A stretch of 64,000 bases of DNA from Galbibacter kalidii (GCF_026241135.1 NZ_JAPFGA010000005.1:169959-233958); one strand, 5' to 3'. Shown: positions 1 through 9,935, counted from the first letter of the stretch. A program made the numbers and translations. Notes: generated by a model not told the origin, from the letters alone.

Positions 1-240
1 CCAGGTAAGCGTGGTCCAGCTAAGTCCGATATCCGTAACGCCATGAACCATCACGATAACCGGCTTTTCCGGTGCCGGAACGGCATGGTAATAGTGGATG
101 CGAATTCCGTTTGCGTACACATAGCCGTCCGACCATCCGTCAGGGATCTCCGGGGTATCCTTGGCGTTTGCAATGGCAGGTAACAGGATCAATAGACCCA
201 ACATTCGCAAGTAGATGTAGATTTTTTTTGCTTTTTTCAT
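1..240 (-). CDS. Alpha/beta hydrolase, N-terminal part (runs off the window)
   Basis: Eighty codons are visible on the minus strand, starting at the ATG at 240. An AGGAGT lies just upstream on that strand, unusually good ribosome-binding complementarity for this window. The protein opens with a signal peptide (basic MKKAKK, then a hydrophobic stretch ending near PAIANA), so it is probably exported. After about 50 residues it reads VIVMVHGVTDIGLSW, the strand plus HG oxyanion-hole turn of alpha/beta hydrolases. The nucleophile elbow and the rest of the triad lie beyond the window edge, so substrate and esterase/peptidase class cannot be judged. It points the same way as the AraC gene next to it and away from the GH2 operon, and may belong to the same small carbohydrate locus. 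Confidence 0.75.
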   Translation of the reverse strand, partial: MKKAKKIYIYLRMLGLLILLPAIANAKDTPEIPDGWSDGYVYANGIRIHYYHAVPAPEKPVIVMVHGVTDIGLSWTTLTW

Positions 241-296
241 ATTAATTACTCCTTTCTGCTTTTTTAATTTAATTGTATAAACATTGTTCACTTGAA

Positions 297-1184
297 TTAT
301 CTCTTATAGTCTTTTTTATATTTTGAAGGTGAAAGTCCCAAAACCTGTTTGAACATTCTGGAAAAATAAAAGGGATCGGTAAATCCCAGGGCATTGGCAA
401 TTTCCTTTACATTCATATTGGTAAAGTACAGGTACTGACAGGATTTCTGAATTTTCAGATGGATAAAATATTTGATCGGAGATGTTCCGGTTGCTGTTTT
501 AAATAACTCCGAATAACGTGATACCGATAGAAACTGTTCAGACGCCAGGTCATTGACGGAAAGCGATTTGTCAATATGCTTTTTCATGAAATTTATGGAT
601 TCATTCACCGGGTTTTTCCGCTCTGTCGGATCATTGGTCCGGGATTGATAAATAAAGGAACTTATATAATGTAAAAGATATATGTTGGAGAGCTCCAGAG
701 AGGCGTCATCAAAGCTGTTTTCCAAAAGTTTGATCATTTTTAAGAACAATTCTGTTCTCTGCTCGTCGTAAGGAATTTTGATCGTTTTTTCCGAATTGTA
801 TTTCAATAACCTTTCGTATATTGAATCAGCATTGTTTCCGATAAAGTGAATCCAGTAAATACTCCATGGATTGGATAGGGAACTTTTATAATGATGTGGA
901 ATGCCAACGGGAATAATAAAAAACTCGTTAGGTTGAAGTTCTAATTCTTCGTTCCCGATAAAAATAACTCCCTTCCCTTTCACACAATATAACAGGATAT
1001 ATTCGTCACACCCTTTTTTTCTTTCACGGTCGTGATAATTGGCAAAAGGGTAGTACCCGATAGCGGTTATATACAGGGAATTTATAATCGGGTTCACTTC
1101 AATTTTCTTCCTTACATCAGGAGGCAAGACGATCATCCTTTGACCTACAAAACCTTCTTTGATCTTCAGGGATTCATTGTCCAT
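297..1184 (-). CDS. AraC-family transcriptional regulator with cupin sensor domain
   Basis: A 296-residue protein when started at the ATG at 1184 (MDNESLKIKEG). The frame is open further upstream to 1319, but that extension is a hydrophobic, low-complexity stretch and the shorter form has the family's normal length. Residues about 30-140 form the AraC-binding cupin (GYYPFANYHDRERKKGCDEYILLYCVKGKG, then a PNEFFIIPVGIPHHY strand typical of sugar-sensing members). The last ~100 residues are the double helix-turn-helix, ending in the family signature around DPFYFSRMFKQVLGLSPSKYK. It is transcribed divergently from the GH2/porter/DUF5107 operon, the usual position for a local activator responding to a sugar. 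No effector can be named. Confidence 0.88.
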   Translation of the reverse strand: MDNESLKIKEGFVGQRMIVLPPDVRKKIEVNPIINSLYITAIGYYPFANYHDRERKKGCDEYILLYCVKGKGVIFIGNEELELQPNEFFIIPVGIPHHYKSSLSNPWSIYWIHFIGNNADSIYERLLKYNSEKTIKIPYDEQRTELFLKMIKLLENSFDDASLELSNIYLLHYISSFIYQSRTNDPTERKNPVNESINFMKKHIDKSLSVNDLASEQFLSVSRYSELFKTATGTSPIKYFIHLKIQKSCQYLYFTNMNVKEIANALGFTDPFYFSRMFKQVLGLSPSKYKKDYKR

Positions 1185-1340
1185 AATTAAGGGTACTTGA
1201 CAGTTGGATTTATTTGTACAAGCTACGGAAAATTTGCTATTTGTTAAAATAAGATCATTGATTTTGATTGAAATTAAAATATAAAAGCTAAAAAATAATA
1301 AAATCGTAAAATAATCCATTTAATTGCTATGAATATCCAT

Positions 1341-1370
1341 GTTGACGGGAAGGGAATGCCGTTAATTTTG
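1341..1370 (+). promoter_or_regulatory. Probable Bacteroidota promoter for the GH2-porter-DUF5107 operon
   Basis: A TAATTTTG at 1363-1370 matches the -7 consensus TAnnTTTG, and a TTG inside GTTGAC at 1342-1344 sits 18 nt upstream in the place of the -33 element. The predicted start of transcription lies about 45 nt before the GH2 start codon. It is a match by eye only. Confidence 0.45.
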
Positions 1371-1421
1371 TTAGCTAAACAGTTGAGGAAATACTGTAAT
1401 TAACTAATCCAAAACAAACTT

Positions 1422-4292
1422 ATGATAACACCTGATCGACAAAAAAGGATCAATGATATCAGGAATTTACTGCTGATATGGTGCTTTTCAGTATTATTTT
1501 TTTCCTGCAACACGAGGCATTCGGACACATTATCAAAACTGGATTTATCCGGAAAATGGGCATTCAGGATTGATTCCACGGATGTGGGGACCGATCAGCA
1601 GTGGTTTAATCAGGAATTCGAAGATGTTGTAACCCTTCCAGGCTCCATGACCACCAACGGAAAAGGGAATGATATAGGACTTTCCACGCCCTGGACGGGA
1701 TCTTTTCTGGATTCCTCCTATTTTAAAGCTGCTTCCTATAAAAAATACAGGCAAGAGGGAAATATAAAGGTGCCTTTTTGGTTACAACCCGAAAAATATT
1801 ACAAAGGGGTGGCGTGGTATCAGAAACAAATTGAGATCCCTTCCGACTGGAAAGGAAAATCCCTGGAGTTTAAAATAGAAAGGGGTCATTGGGAAACCAT
1901 GGTATGGCTGGACGATCAACTCCTGGGAACTGAAAATAGCCTGGGAACACCTCAGGTATTTGAGCTCCCGGGAAATTTGGACCCCGGAACATATACGCTA
2001 TCTGTTAAAGTGGACAACCGGGTCAAAGATATTGATGTAGGCATTAACTCCCACAGTATCTCAGACCACACACAATCCAACTGGAATGGTATGGTGGGGG
2101 AACTCTCCATAAAAGCAAAACCACTTGTCCATATCGAGGAAATGACCCTATACCCGGATGTAGATAAAAAGGAAGTGAATGTAAAACTTATCATTGCCAA
2201 TGGATCGAGTAGCAAGCAGACCGTTAAGGCGCTGTTTAAAGTTACCGGCAGAGAAGAAAACCAGCCGAGGGAAGAAGCGGAAATCGCATTAGAAAAGGGA
2301 AAGAACAATTTTGAATTGAATTATGCCATGGGCGATTCCCCGGCTTTATGGGATGAGTTCACTCCCAATTTATACGAAATGTCCGTTCAATTAAATGGGG
2401 ATGGTTTTGAAGACATCAGGAAAGAGCAATTCGGGATGCGAAAATTTGCAACCAAAGGCTCCCGGTTTACCATAAACAACAGGCTTACATTTATGAGGGG
2501 CACCCTGGAATGTGCCATATTCCCGAAAACGGGTTACCCGCCTACGGATAAGGAGGAATGGAAGCGGATCATAAATGTATGCAAGTCCTTTGGACTTAAT
2601 CATATGCGCTTTCATTCCTGGTGTCCTCCCGAAGCAGCGTTTGATGCAGCAGACGAACTCGGATTCTACTTCCAGGTAGAATGTAGCTCATGGGCAAATT
2701 TTTCGACAACCATCGGCGACGGCTCTCCCCTGGACACCTATATCATGGAGGAAAGCGAGCGTATAATAAAGGCCTACGGAAATCATCCGTCGTTTTGTTT
2801 TATGGCCTATGGCAATGAGCCGGGAGGAAAACACCACAAGGAGTATCTGAGAGATTTTGTAGAGTACTGGAAAATAAAGGATCCCCGGCGACTATATACG
2901 ACAGCCGCAGGATGGCCTGTGATCGATCAAAATGATTTTAACAGCACTTCAGATCCGCGTATTCAGGGATGGGGTCAGGGACTAAACAGTATTATCAATA
3001 AAGAAGCACCCAGCACGGATTATGACTGGAGCACCATCACATCGCAATGGGAACAACCGACCATTAGTCATGAAATAGGGCAGTGGTGCGTATATCCCAA
3101 TTTTGAGGAAATATCGAAATATACCGGCGTACTCAAACCGAAGAATTTCGAAATATTTAAGGAACGGTTGTATGAAAACGGCTTGGGTGGGATGGAAAAG
3201 GACTTTTTAATGGCTTCCGGAAAATTACAGGTGCTCTGTTATAAGGCCGATATAGAAGCAGCACTTCGAACTCCGGGTTTTGGCGGTTTTCAGCTACTCG
3301 ATTTACACGATTTTCCCGGGCAGGGAACCGCACTTGTTGGTGTGCTGGACCCGTTCTGGGAAGAAAAGGGATATATCAGTGCAGAAGAGTATAGCAGGTT
3401 TTGTAACTCTACAGTTCCTTTGGTGCGGTTATCCCAACGTGTTTTTGTCAATAGTGAATCCCTTGATGCTGCAATAGAAGTTGCACATTTTGGGGAAAAG
3501 GCTTTGAATGCCATTGTTCCGAAGTGGAAAATAAAACATTCCGATGGAGTGGTTTTTGCCCGAGGCGATTTACCGGAAACGGATATACCTCTTGGAAATG
3601 GAATTTCTCTGGGGAAAATACGTCATTCCTTATCCGGTATTCAGAAACCGGAAATGCTTACCCTTGAAGTATCAGTCAACGATTTTGTGAATTCCTGGAC
3701 CATATGGGTCTATCCCGAAAAGCAGGATTTACAGGGAGAAAGTAAGGTTCGTATAGCCCGGCAACTGGGTGCAAAAGAGAAAAAATATCTCGAAGGCGGG
3801 GGCACATTGCTTCTGAGTCTCCCGAAAGGAAGCCTGAAATATGAAGCCGGTGGTGATATCGCCGTCGGGTTTTCCAGTATATTCTGGAATACGGCCTGGA
3901 CCAATGGACAGGCCCCTCATACCCTGGGTATCCTTTGCGACCCGGAACATCCGGCGTTCGCCTATTTCCCTACGCAAAACCACAGCAATTGGCAATGGTG
4001 GGATGCCATGAGTCATTCAAATGCTATCCGGCTGGACCATTTAAGCAACGGTATTAAACCTGTTCTAAGAGTAATTGACGATTGGTTCACCTCCGAATCA
4101 CTCGGATTGCTGGTAGAATGTAAGGTAGGCGAGGGAAAACTGCTTATTTCCGGTATAGACCTTATGAAAGATCAACAGAGCCGGCCGGAAGCCAGGCAGT
4201 TGTTATACAGTCTGGAACGCTACATGAACAGTGATGCGTTCACTCCTGAAACGCAGATAGCCTTTGATAAGGTCAAATCAATTCTAAAGTAA
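1422..4292 (+). CDS. Glycoside hydrolase family 2 lipoprotein
   Basis: A 956-residue GH2 enzyme (beta-galactosidase/beta-glucuronidase clan). Residues 1-30 form a lipoprotein signal with the lipobox LFFSC. A jelly-roll sugar-binding domain follows (LDLSGKWAFRID; WYQKQIEIP near residue 130), then an immunoglobulin-like domain and a TIM barrel beginning near residue 340. The acid/base is Glu466 in FMAYGNEPGG. The best nucleophile candidate is Glu551 in ISHEIGQW, 85 residues later, a normal spacing for GH2. The barrel core motif FGLNHMRFHSWCPPEAAFDAADELGF is intact. About 300 further residues follow the barrel, so the protein is larger than a minimal GH2. It heads an operon with a sugar porter, so its product is probably a monosaccharide taken up by that porter. 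The exact sugar is not readable from sequence. Confidence 0.88.
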   Translation: MITPDRQKRINDIRNLLLIWCFSVLFFSCNTRHSDTLSKLDLSGKWAFRIDSTDVGTDQQWFNQEFEDVVTLPGSMTTNGKGNDIGLSTPWTGSFLDSSYFKAASYKKYRQEGNIKVPFWLQPEKYYKGVAWYQKQIEIPSDWKGKSLEFKIERGHWETMVWLDDQLLGTENSLGTPQVFELPGNLDPGTYTLSVKVDNRVKDIDVGINSHSISDHTQSNWNGMVGELSIKAKPLVHIEEMTLYPDVDKKEVNVKLIIANGSSSKQTVKALFKVTGREENQPREEAEIALEKGKNNFELNYAMGDSPALWDEFTPNLYEMSVQLNGDGFEDIRKEQFGMRKFATKGSRFTINNRLTFMRGTLECAIFPKTGYPPTDKEEWKRIINVCKSFGLNHMRFHSWCPPEAAFDAADELGFYFQVECSSWANFSTTIGDGSPLDTYIMEESERIIKAYGNHPSFCFMAYGNEPGGKHHKEYLRDFVEYWKIKDPRRLYTTAAGWPVIDQNDFNSTSDPRIQGWGQGLNSIINKEAPSTDYDWSTITSQWEQPTISHEIGQWCVYPNFEEISKYTGVLKPKNFEIFKERLYENGLGGMEKDFLMASGKLQVLCYKADIEAALRTPGFGGFQLLDLHDFPGQGTALVGVLDPFWEEKGYISAEEYSRFCNSTVPLVRLSQRVFVNSESLDAAIEVAHFGEKALNAIVPKWKIKHSDGVVFARGDLPETDIPLGNGISLGKIRHSLSGIQKPEMLTLEVSVNDFVNSWTIWVYPEKQDLQGESKVRIARQLGAKEKKYLEGGGTLLLSLPKGSLKYEAGGDIAVGFSSIFWNTAWTNGQAPHTLGILCDPEHPAFAYFPTQNHSNWQWWDAMSHSNAIRLDHLSNGIKPVLRVIDDWFTSESLGLLVECKVGEGKLLISGIDLMKDQQSRPEARQLLYSLERYMNSDAFTPETQIAFDKVKSILK

Positions 4293-4530
4293 AATCAACA
4301 GATCGAGCAAAATCCGGATTGGTAATTGTACCCTCAAATTTATTTATTGTATTTTCCCAAATATGAATAACTGTACTGGAATTCGATATAAGATAATCCA
4401 TTATTTTAAAAGGATATTCTATGTATAGAGAACTCCGAACAGTTTAAATTAGCAGGTATAAAAAGTAGTATACCGGGGATACTGTTATGGAGTTTTTCAA
4501 CGGCTCCCTGTCAATTTTACGCTTAATAAA

Positions 4531-5952
4531 ATGGCTATAAGCAATCGAAATTTCAACCTGAAATATGTTTATGCCCTTGCCCTTATCTCTGCGATGGGGG
4601 GGCTGCTCTTCGGATATGACTGGGTAGTGATAGGAGGAGCAAAACCCTTTTATGAATTGTTTTTTGGTATTACGGGGTCCGCTACTTTACAGGGGTGGGC
4701 AGTCAGCAGCGCATTGGTAGGGTGTATATTCGGGGCCATGGTTTCGGGGGTGGTCTCGGACACCATAGGTCGTAAATGGCCATTGATGGCGTCTGCATTG
4801 CTTTTTCTGGTTTCCGCATTTGGTTCGGGTTATGCGGATGGCTTTACTGTATTTATCATATACCGCCTGATCGGGGGGCTGGGAATAGGCTTGGCCTCTA
4901 CCTTGTCACCCATGTATATTGCTGAAATTGCACCTTCCGCAAGAAGGGGAAGGCTTGTTTCCATAAATCAGCTCACTATTGTTATAGGGATATTGCTTGC
5001 ACAAATCGTAAATTACCTGATTGCCGAACCTGTTCCTGCGGATTTCGAAGCTGCCGACCTCCTTTCTTCCTGGAACGGACAACAGGGCTGGAGATGGATG
5101 TTCTGGGCGGAAATGATCCCTGCCACTGTCTTTCTTTTCACCATGCTGCTTGTTCCGGAAAGTCCCCGGTTTATGGTCAAACATCATCAGTATCAGAGAG
5201 CCGGGCACATCTTAACGCGGATCGGCGGCGCGGATTATGCAAGGGAACAACTGGACAACATGAAGAAAACACTTGTCAAAGAAAAAAACAACCGGAGGGT
5301 TACTTTTTCCGAACTAAAGAAACCTAAACTTTTAACCATCCTGACCATAGGGGTGATCTTGGCTTTTTTTCAGCAGTGGTGCGGAATCAATGTTATCTTT
5401 AATTATGCCGATGAGATCTTTGCCGCCGCAGGTTACAATGTGGGAGATATGCTGTTTAATATTGTCATAACCGGCAGTGTTAACCTAGTATTTACATTGG
5501 TGGCCATGAATACCGTTGATAAATGGGGGCGCCGGAGGTTAATGCTATTCGGGGCATTAGGACTTACCTTGGTATATGCCATGCTCGGCAGTGCGTATTA
5601 TTTCGGATTTTCCGGATGGCCCGTATTGCTTTTGGTGATAGTGGCCATAGCCATTTATGCTATGTCGCTCGCACCGATCACCTGGGTGATCCTTTCGGAG
5701 ATCTTCCCGAATCGTTTAAGGGGACTGGCCATGTCCATAGCTACTTTTTCACTATGGGTGGCCTCGTTCACACTTACTTTTTCATTCCCGGTACTGAATA
5801 AAGGACTGGGATCTTATGGTACCTTTTGGCTGTACAGCCTCATATGCCTGGGAGGATATGTTTTTATCAAAAGGAAGCTTCCCGAAACCAAAGAAAAAAG
5901 CCTCGAAGAAATAGAGATTGAATTAACTGGAAAAAATGAGAACAGCAAATAA
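4531..5952 (+). CDS. MFS sugar porter family symporter
   Basis: A 473-residue, twelve-helix major facilitator of the sugar porter family (xylose/arabinose/galactose:proton symporter type). Family signatures are visible in order: GGLLFGYDWVVIGG in helix 1, a DTIGRKW loop after helix 2, RLIGGLGIGLAS in helix 4, PESPRFMV at the end of the first half, WGRRRLM in the second half, and the C-terminal PETKEKSLEEIE. A central cytoplasmic loop separates two six-helix bundles. It lies 238 bp after the GH2 gene and overlaps the next start codon by 17 bp, so translation of the two downstream genes is probably coupled. It would import a free sugar across the inner membrane. Which pentose or hexose is transported cannot be told. 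Confidence 0.92.
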   Translation: MAISNRNFNLKYVYALALISAMGGLLFGYDWVVIGGAKPFYELFFGITGSATLQGWAVSSALVGCIFGAMVSGVVSDTIGRKWPLMASALLFLVSAFGSGYADGFTVFIIYRLIGGLGIGLASTLSPMYIAEIAPSARRGRLVSINQLTIVIGILLAQIVNYLIAEPVPADFEAADLLSSWNGQQGWRWMFWAEMIPATVFLFTMLLVPESPRFMVKHHQYQRAGHILTRIGGADYAREQLDNMKKTLVKEKNNRRVTFSELKKPKLLTILTIGVILAFFQQWCGINVIFNYADEIFAAAGYNVGDMLFNIVITGSVNLVFTLVAMNTVDKWGRRRLMLFGALGLTLVYAMLGSAYYFGFSGWPVLLLVIVAIAIYAMSLAPITWVILSEIFPNRLRGLAMSIATFSLWVASFTLTFSFPVLNKGLGSYGTFWLYSLICLGGYVFIKRKLPETKEKSLEEIEIELTGKNENSK

Positions 5953-8900
5953 AGTAAAAGCCTGGAAAGCGAAAATTAACATTCCTACTTATGAAACGGG
6001 ATCCCCTGAAAAATACCCTTTCTTTCTGGAAAAAAGAGTGTACCAGGGGAGTAGCGGGGTTGTTTATCCGAACCCGGTAATAGAACAGATATCCGATCAT
6101 CCTGTAGCAAAAGAGTGGAATGTTATATACCTGGAAAACCAGTACCTGAAGATCATGGTGTTGCCGGAGTTGGGTGGGAGAATTCAAATGGCTTTTGATA
6201 AAATAAAGCAACGGCACTTTGTGTACTACAACCATGTTATAAAACCTGCCCTGGTTGGATTGACGGGTCCCTGGATCTCTGGGGGAATAGAATTTAACTG
6301 GCCGCAACACCACCGTCCCAGTACCTATGAACCCGTTGACTCCTGTATTGAGGAAAATACCGACGGTAGTGTGACGGTCTGGGTGAGTGAGACCGAACGC
6401 ATGTCTAGGACGAAGGGAATGGCCGGATTTACCCTGTACCCGGACAAAGCTTATCTGGAAATAAAAGGGCGGGTTTACAATCGCACACCGCACCCCCAGA
6501 CCTTTCTTTGGTGGGCCAATCCGGCCGTAGCGGTCAACGATCATTATCAATCGGTATTTCCTCCGGATGTTCATGCCGTATTTGATCACGGTAAGCGTGA
6601 CGTTTCCGAATTTCCGATAGCTAGTGGGGAATATTATAAAGTGGATTATTCTCCTGGAACCGATATCTCCCGGTATAAAAATATTCCTGTCCCCACTTCC
6701 TATATGGCCATTACATCCAAATACGATTTTGTGGGGGGCTACGAAAATGACACCGAAGCAGGGCTTTTACATATTGCAGATCACCATATTTCACCCGGTA
6801 AAAAGCAGTGGACCTGGGGTAATGGAGATTTCGGGCATGCCTGGGACAGAAACCTCACAGAGACAGACGGCCCCTATATAGAGCTCATGTGCGGGGTCTA
6901 TACCGACAATCAACCCGACTTCTCCTGGTTGCATCCCTATGAGGAAAAGAGCTTTCGTCAATATTTTATGCCTTATCACAGTGTGGGAGTCGTTAAAAAT
7001 GCCACAAAGAATGCCTTGGTGAACATGGAAAAGGAAGGTGATAAAGTAGTTTTAAAAATATACGTAACAGCTGTTTACCCTGATAGTGATATAGTACTCT
7101 CAGCCAAAAAGGAAACCCTTTACAGGGAGCGGACAGATTTGAGACCGGAAAAAGGATATCAGGTCATGATAAACCTTCGGGGATACAAATTTCAAGAACT
7201 TGAATTCTGTCTTAGGGACGACCATGGTAATATACTCCTTACGTGGGTCCCCGAACCTGAAGAAAAGATTGCAATTCCCAAAGCGGCCAAAGCTGCAAAA
7301 GCTCCCGGTGATATTGTATCAACAGAACAATTATATCTAACCGGATTACATCTTGAACAATACCGTCATGCCACTTATAATCCAGAGGATTATTATAAGG
7401 AAGCTCTGTCCAGGGAACCCGGGGATGTGAGAAACAATAATGCAATGGGACTTTGGTATCTCAGGAGAGGGCGCTTTAGAAAGGCATTGAAATTCTTTGA
7501 GACGGCCATTGCAACACTCACAGACAGAAATCCGAACCCTTATGACGGGGAGGCATTTTTTAACAAGGGGATGTGCCTGAAATTTTTAGGGAACCTGGAT
7601 AAATCTTACGAAGCCTTTTTCAAATCCTGCTGGAATGCGGCATGGCAGGATGCAGGGTACTTTAATCTTGCACAGATCTGTTGTAGGAACAGGGAAGAAA
7701 AGGCGCTGGAACTGGTACAAAAATCTCTTATTAGGAACTGGCACAATCACAAAGCCCGTCACCTTAAAGCCATTATATTGAGAAAACTTGGCCAATCGAA
7801 GGCCATCGAACAACTGATCAGTGAATCCCTGAAAATAGACCGGTTCAATTTTGGAATGCTTTTCGAAAAGTACCTGCTGAGCCTTGCGGAACAGGATCTG
7901 GAATATTTTAAATCGATGATGAGGGATTACGTTCACAATTACATAGAGTTGGCTATCGACTATGCTGAGGCCGGGGAGTATCTTTCGGCGATCAAAGTAC
8001 TTGAATTGTATTCCGACGGAAAAAAGGAGTTTTACCCCATGGCAGCCTATTTTATGGCTTATTTCTACGCTAAAACAGGGCAACGGGAGAAATCCGATGC
8101 CTATTATAAAATCGCAGTAGAAATGCCTGTGGATTATTGCTTTCCGAACCGTTTGGAGGAGGTGGTTGTGCTCAAAACCGCTATAAAGGACAATCCGGAG
8201 GACAGTCATTCCCATTACTATCTGGGAAATTTCTGGTATGCTTCGAGACAGTACGATCACGCCAGGGAAGCCTGGGAAAAAGCGATTCGGTTAGATCCAG
8301 ACAATGCCATTTGTCACCGAAACCTGGCCCTTTTATACTATAATAAGACCGATGAGAAGGATTTGGCACAGACACATCTGGAAGAAGCCTTTTCCATAGG
8401 TAAAAAAAATGCAAGGATACTCATGGAACTGGACCAGCTCTATAAAAAGAGAAACATTTCCGTTAAAACGCGGCTGCAATTGTTTGAACAGCACAGGGAA
8501 CTCTGCAATTCAAGGGACGATACCTATCTGGAGCTTGCCACCTTGCACAATCTTCTCGATGATAGTGAGCGGGCGTTACATCTTATCGAATCGAGAAAAT
8601 TCCATCCGTGGGAAGGAGGGGAAGGAAAGGTACCGTTTCAATACGTAACGGCAAAAATAGAAATAGCAAAAAAACTCATTATCCGTGGAGATTATCAGGA
8701 GGCTATTGCACATTTGGAGACAGCAAAGATATATCCGGAAAACCTGGGCGAGGGTAAATTGTTCGGAACTCAGGAAAACGACATTGATTATTGGCTCGGA
8801 ATTGCCTGTGAAAAGCTCGGGGATACATCCGGGGCGGCAGAATATTTTAGAACGGCCTCTGTTGGCTTAAGTGATCCGAGCCCTGCAACGTTCTATAATG

Positions 8901-9292
8901 ACCAGCAACCCGATAAAATATTCTACCAAGGGCTGGCCCTACTTAAACTGGGTAGTGAAAGGGAAGCCCGGGAGCGATTTGAAAAGTTGATCGCTTATGG
9001 GAAAGACCATGGGAATGATACCGTAAAAATAGATTACTTTGCTGTGTCTTTGCCAGACCTATTGATATTTGAGGAAGATCTCGATCAGAAGAATCGGGCT
9101 CACAGTCATTATCTGGAAGGTCTGGGGAATATGGGCCTGAAACAATGGGATACTGCAAAAAGGCATATGGAGCATGTCCTGAAGATGAATAATTCTCATA
9201 CAGGGGCCAGAATACATTTAAACCTGTTGGCAAAGCGATCCTTTTTAGAGGGAGTCCTTCTCCTGAAAAACCGGACTGATTTTGGAATTTAA
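5936..9292 (+). CDS. DUF5107 domain protein with C-terminal TPR array
   Basis: A 1118-residue protein with no signal peptide, so probably cytoplasmic. Residues about 30-350 match the DUF5107 family, an aldose-epimerase-like beta-sandwich fold (MVLPELGGRIQMAFDK; GPWISGGIEFNWPQHHRP; NRTPHPQTFLWWANPAV). Residues about 470-1090 are TPR helices, for example YLRRGRFRKALKFFETAIA and YDHAREAWEKAIRLDPDNA. The start overlaps the porter gene by 17 bp. The neighbourhood (GH2, sugar porter) suggests an intracellular step on the imported sugar or oligosaccharide. Members of this family are found with sugar loci, but I know of no reaction that can be assigned with confidence. Confidence 0.82.
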   Translation: MRTANKVKAWKAKINIPTYETGSPEKYPFFLEKRVYQGSSGVVYPNPVIEQISDHPVAKEWNVIYLENQYLKIMVLPELGGRIQMAFDKIKQRHFVYYNHVIKPALVGLTGPWISGGIEFNWPQHHRPSTYEPVDSCIEENTDGSVTVWVSETERMSRTKGMAGFTLYPDKAYLEIKGRVYNRTPHPQTFLWWANPAVAVNDHYQSVFPPDVHAVFDHGKRDVSEFPIASGEYYKVDYSPGTDISRYKNIPVPTSYMAITSKYDFVGGYENDTEAGLLHIADHHISPGKKQWTWGNGDFGHAWDRNLTETDGPYIELMCGVYTDNQPDFSWLHPYEEKSFRQYFMPYHSVGVVKNATKNALVNMEKEGDKVVLKIYVTAVYPDSDIVLSAKKETLYRERTDLRPEKGYQVMINLRGYKFQELEFCLRDDHGNILLTWVPEPEEKIAIPKAAKAAKAPGDIVSTEQLYLTGLHLEQYRHATYNPEDYYKEALSREPGDVRNNNAMGLWYLRRGRFRKALKFFETAIATLTDRNPNPYDGEAFFNKGMCLKFLGNLDKSYEAFFKSCWNAAWQDAGYFNLAQICCRNREEKALELVQKSLIRNWHNHKARHLKAIILRKLGQSKAIEQLISESLKIDRFNFGMLFEKYLLSLAEQDLEYFKSMMRDYVHNYIELAIDYAEAGEYLSAIKVLELYSDGKKEFYPMAAYFMAYFYAKTGQREKSDAYYKIAVEMPVDYCFPNRLEEVVVLKTAIKDNPEDSHSHYYLGNFWYASRQYDHAREAWEKAIRLDPDNAICHRNLALLYYNKTDEKDLAQTHLEEAFSIGKKNARILMELDQLYKKRNISVKTRLQLFEQHRELCNSRDDTYLELATLHNLLDDSERALHLIESRKFHPWEGGEGKVPFQYVTAKIEIAKKLIIRGDYQEAIAHLETAKIYPENLGEGKLFGTQENDIDYWLGIACEKLGDTSGAAEYFRTASVGLSDPSPATFYNDQQPDKIFYQGLALLKLGSEREARERFEKLIAYGKDHGNDTVKIDYFAVSLPDLLIFEEDLDQKNRAHSHYLEGLGNMGLKQWDTAKRHMEHVLKMNNSHTGARIHLNLLAKRSFLEGVLLLKNRTDFGI

Positions 9293-9295
9293 AGC

Positions 9296-9377
9296 AAACA
9301 GTCCCTTTCCGTAATTTTATAGTTTTTTTATTTGCGACTATACCATGAGAAATGGATAAATCGTAAAGGGACTGTTT
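9296..9377. repeat. 13-bp inverted repeat after the DUF5107 gene
   Basis: AAACAGTCCCTTT at 9296-9308 is the exact reverse complement of 9365-9377, with a 56-nt AT-rich spacer. It begins four bases after the DUF5107 stop codon. The long loop makes a classical terminator unlikely. It could be a large RNA hairpin protecting the operon's 3' end, or a remnant of an insertion. Confidence 0.4.
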
Positions 9378-9467
9378 TCCTGTAATCCCTTTCATAATCC
9401 TTTGATCGGTTTCCTTCGCTGACAAGACTGCACGTTCCATTTAGCCAAGGAAAGTTTGAAGAACTAA

Positions 9468-9871
9468 TACATCGGGCTTGATAAGCTAAAAGAAAAAGCG
9501 ATTGAAAGCCTAAATTCTGTCGTTTCAAAAATGGAAAGACATGGAGAAAATGGTTATTTCATGTTGACTTCTGGTGGAGATTATGAGGTGAGTTTAATTT
9601 TATTTGACATCTGGAACAAACGATAAAGAAAATATTGAGAAATTAAAAAATACCATTCGCGAAATTAATGAAACAGGAGATCATTTAGTCTCGGAAAAAA
9701 TATTTGAATTTAAGAGAGGGAAATTTGAACAGTGGAAATGAAAAGTTAATAAATGCTCTTATTACTAAAAACGAATTATATAAAATCGGCTTACTTCTGA
9801 AAGTACTTAGTTTAGTGTATGCTGATAGCAAATGGTTTGGGTTAGGCCATATTACCTTTTGCCAAAGCTGA
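9468..9871 (+). pseudogene. Decayed small gene, three frame-shifted pieces
   Basis: Three consecutive overlapping plus-strand reading frames give protein-like sequence and together look like one gene broken by two frameshifts. Piece 1 (9468-9626) contains GLDKLKEKAIESLNSVVSKM and HGENGYFMLTSGGDYEVSLI. Piece 2 (9610-9741) contains ENIEKLKNTIREINETGDHL. Piece 3 (about 9709-9871) contains NEKLINALITKNELYKIGLL and ends QS-stop. The pieces are rich in K, E, N and L like ordinary coding sequence, no single frame is open throughout, and no start is obvious. I do not recognise the family. The overlapping minus-strand frames look like shadows. Confidence 0.45.
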
Positions 9872-9935
9872 GCTAGCACTCCTACAATTCATCAGAGGAG
9901 GTCATAATAGTTCACTTTAAAAAATATGCTTCTTA

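Noticed and set aside
1185..1319. Upstream extension of the AraC regulator by 45 residues, which would add a membrane segment
   Set aside because: AraC regulators of this class are about 290 residues and soluble, and the added sequence is AT-driven hydrophobic residues followed by unconserved sequence.
5867..6589. 240-codon open frame on the minus strand opposite the DUF5107 gene
   Set aside because: It lies wholly antisense to a well-supported domain, has low-complexity aromatic and basic composition, and resembles no family. The 7586-8260 frame is rejected for the same reason.
9296..9377. Insertion-sequence terminal inverted repeats
   Set aside because: Only 82 bp lie between the outer ends, too short for a transposase, and no target-site duplication is visible.
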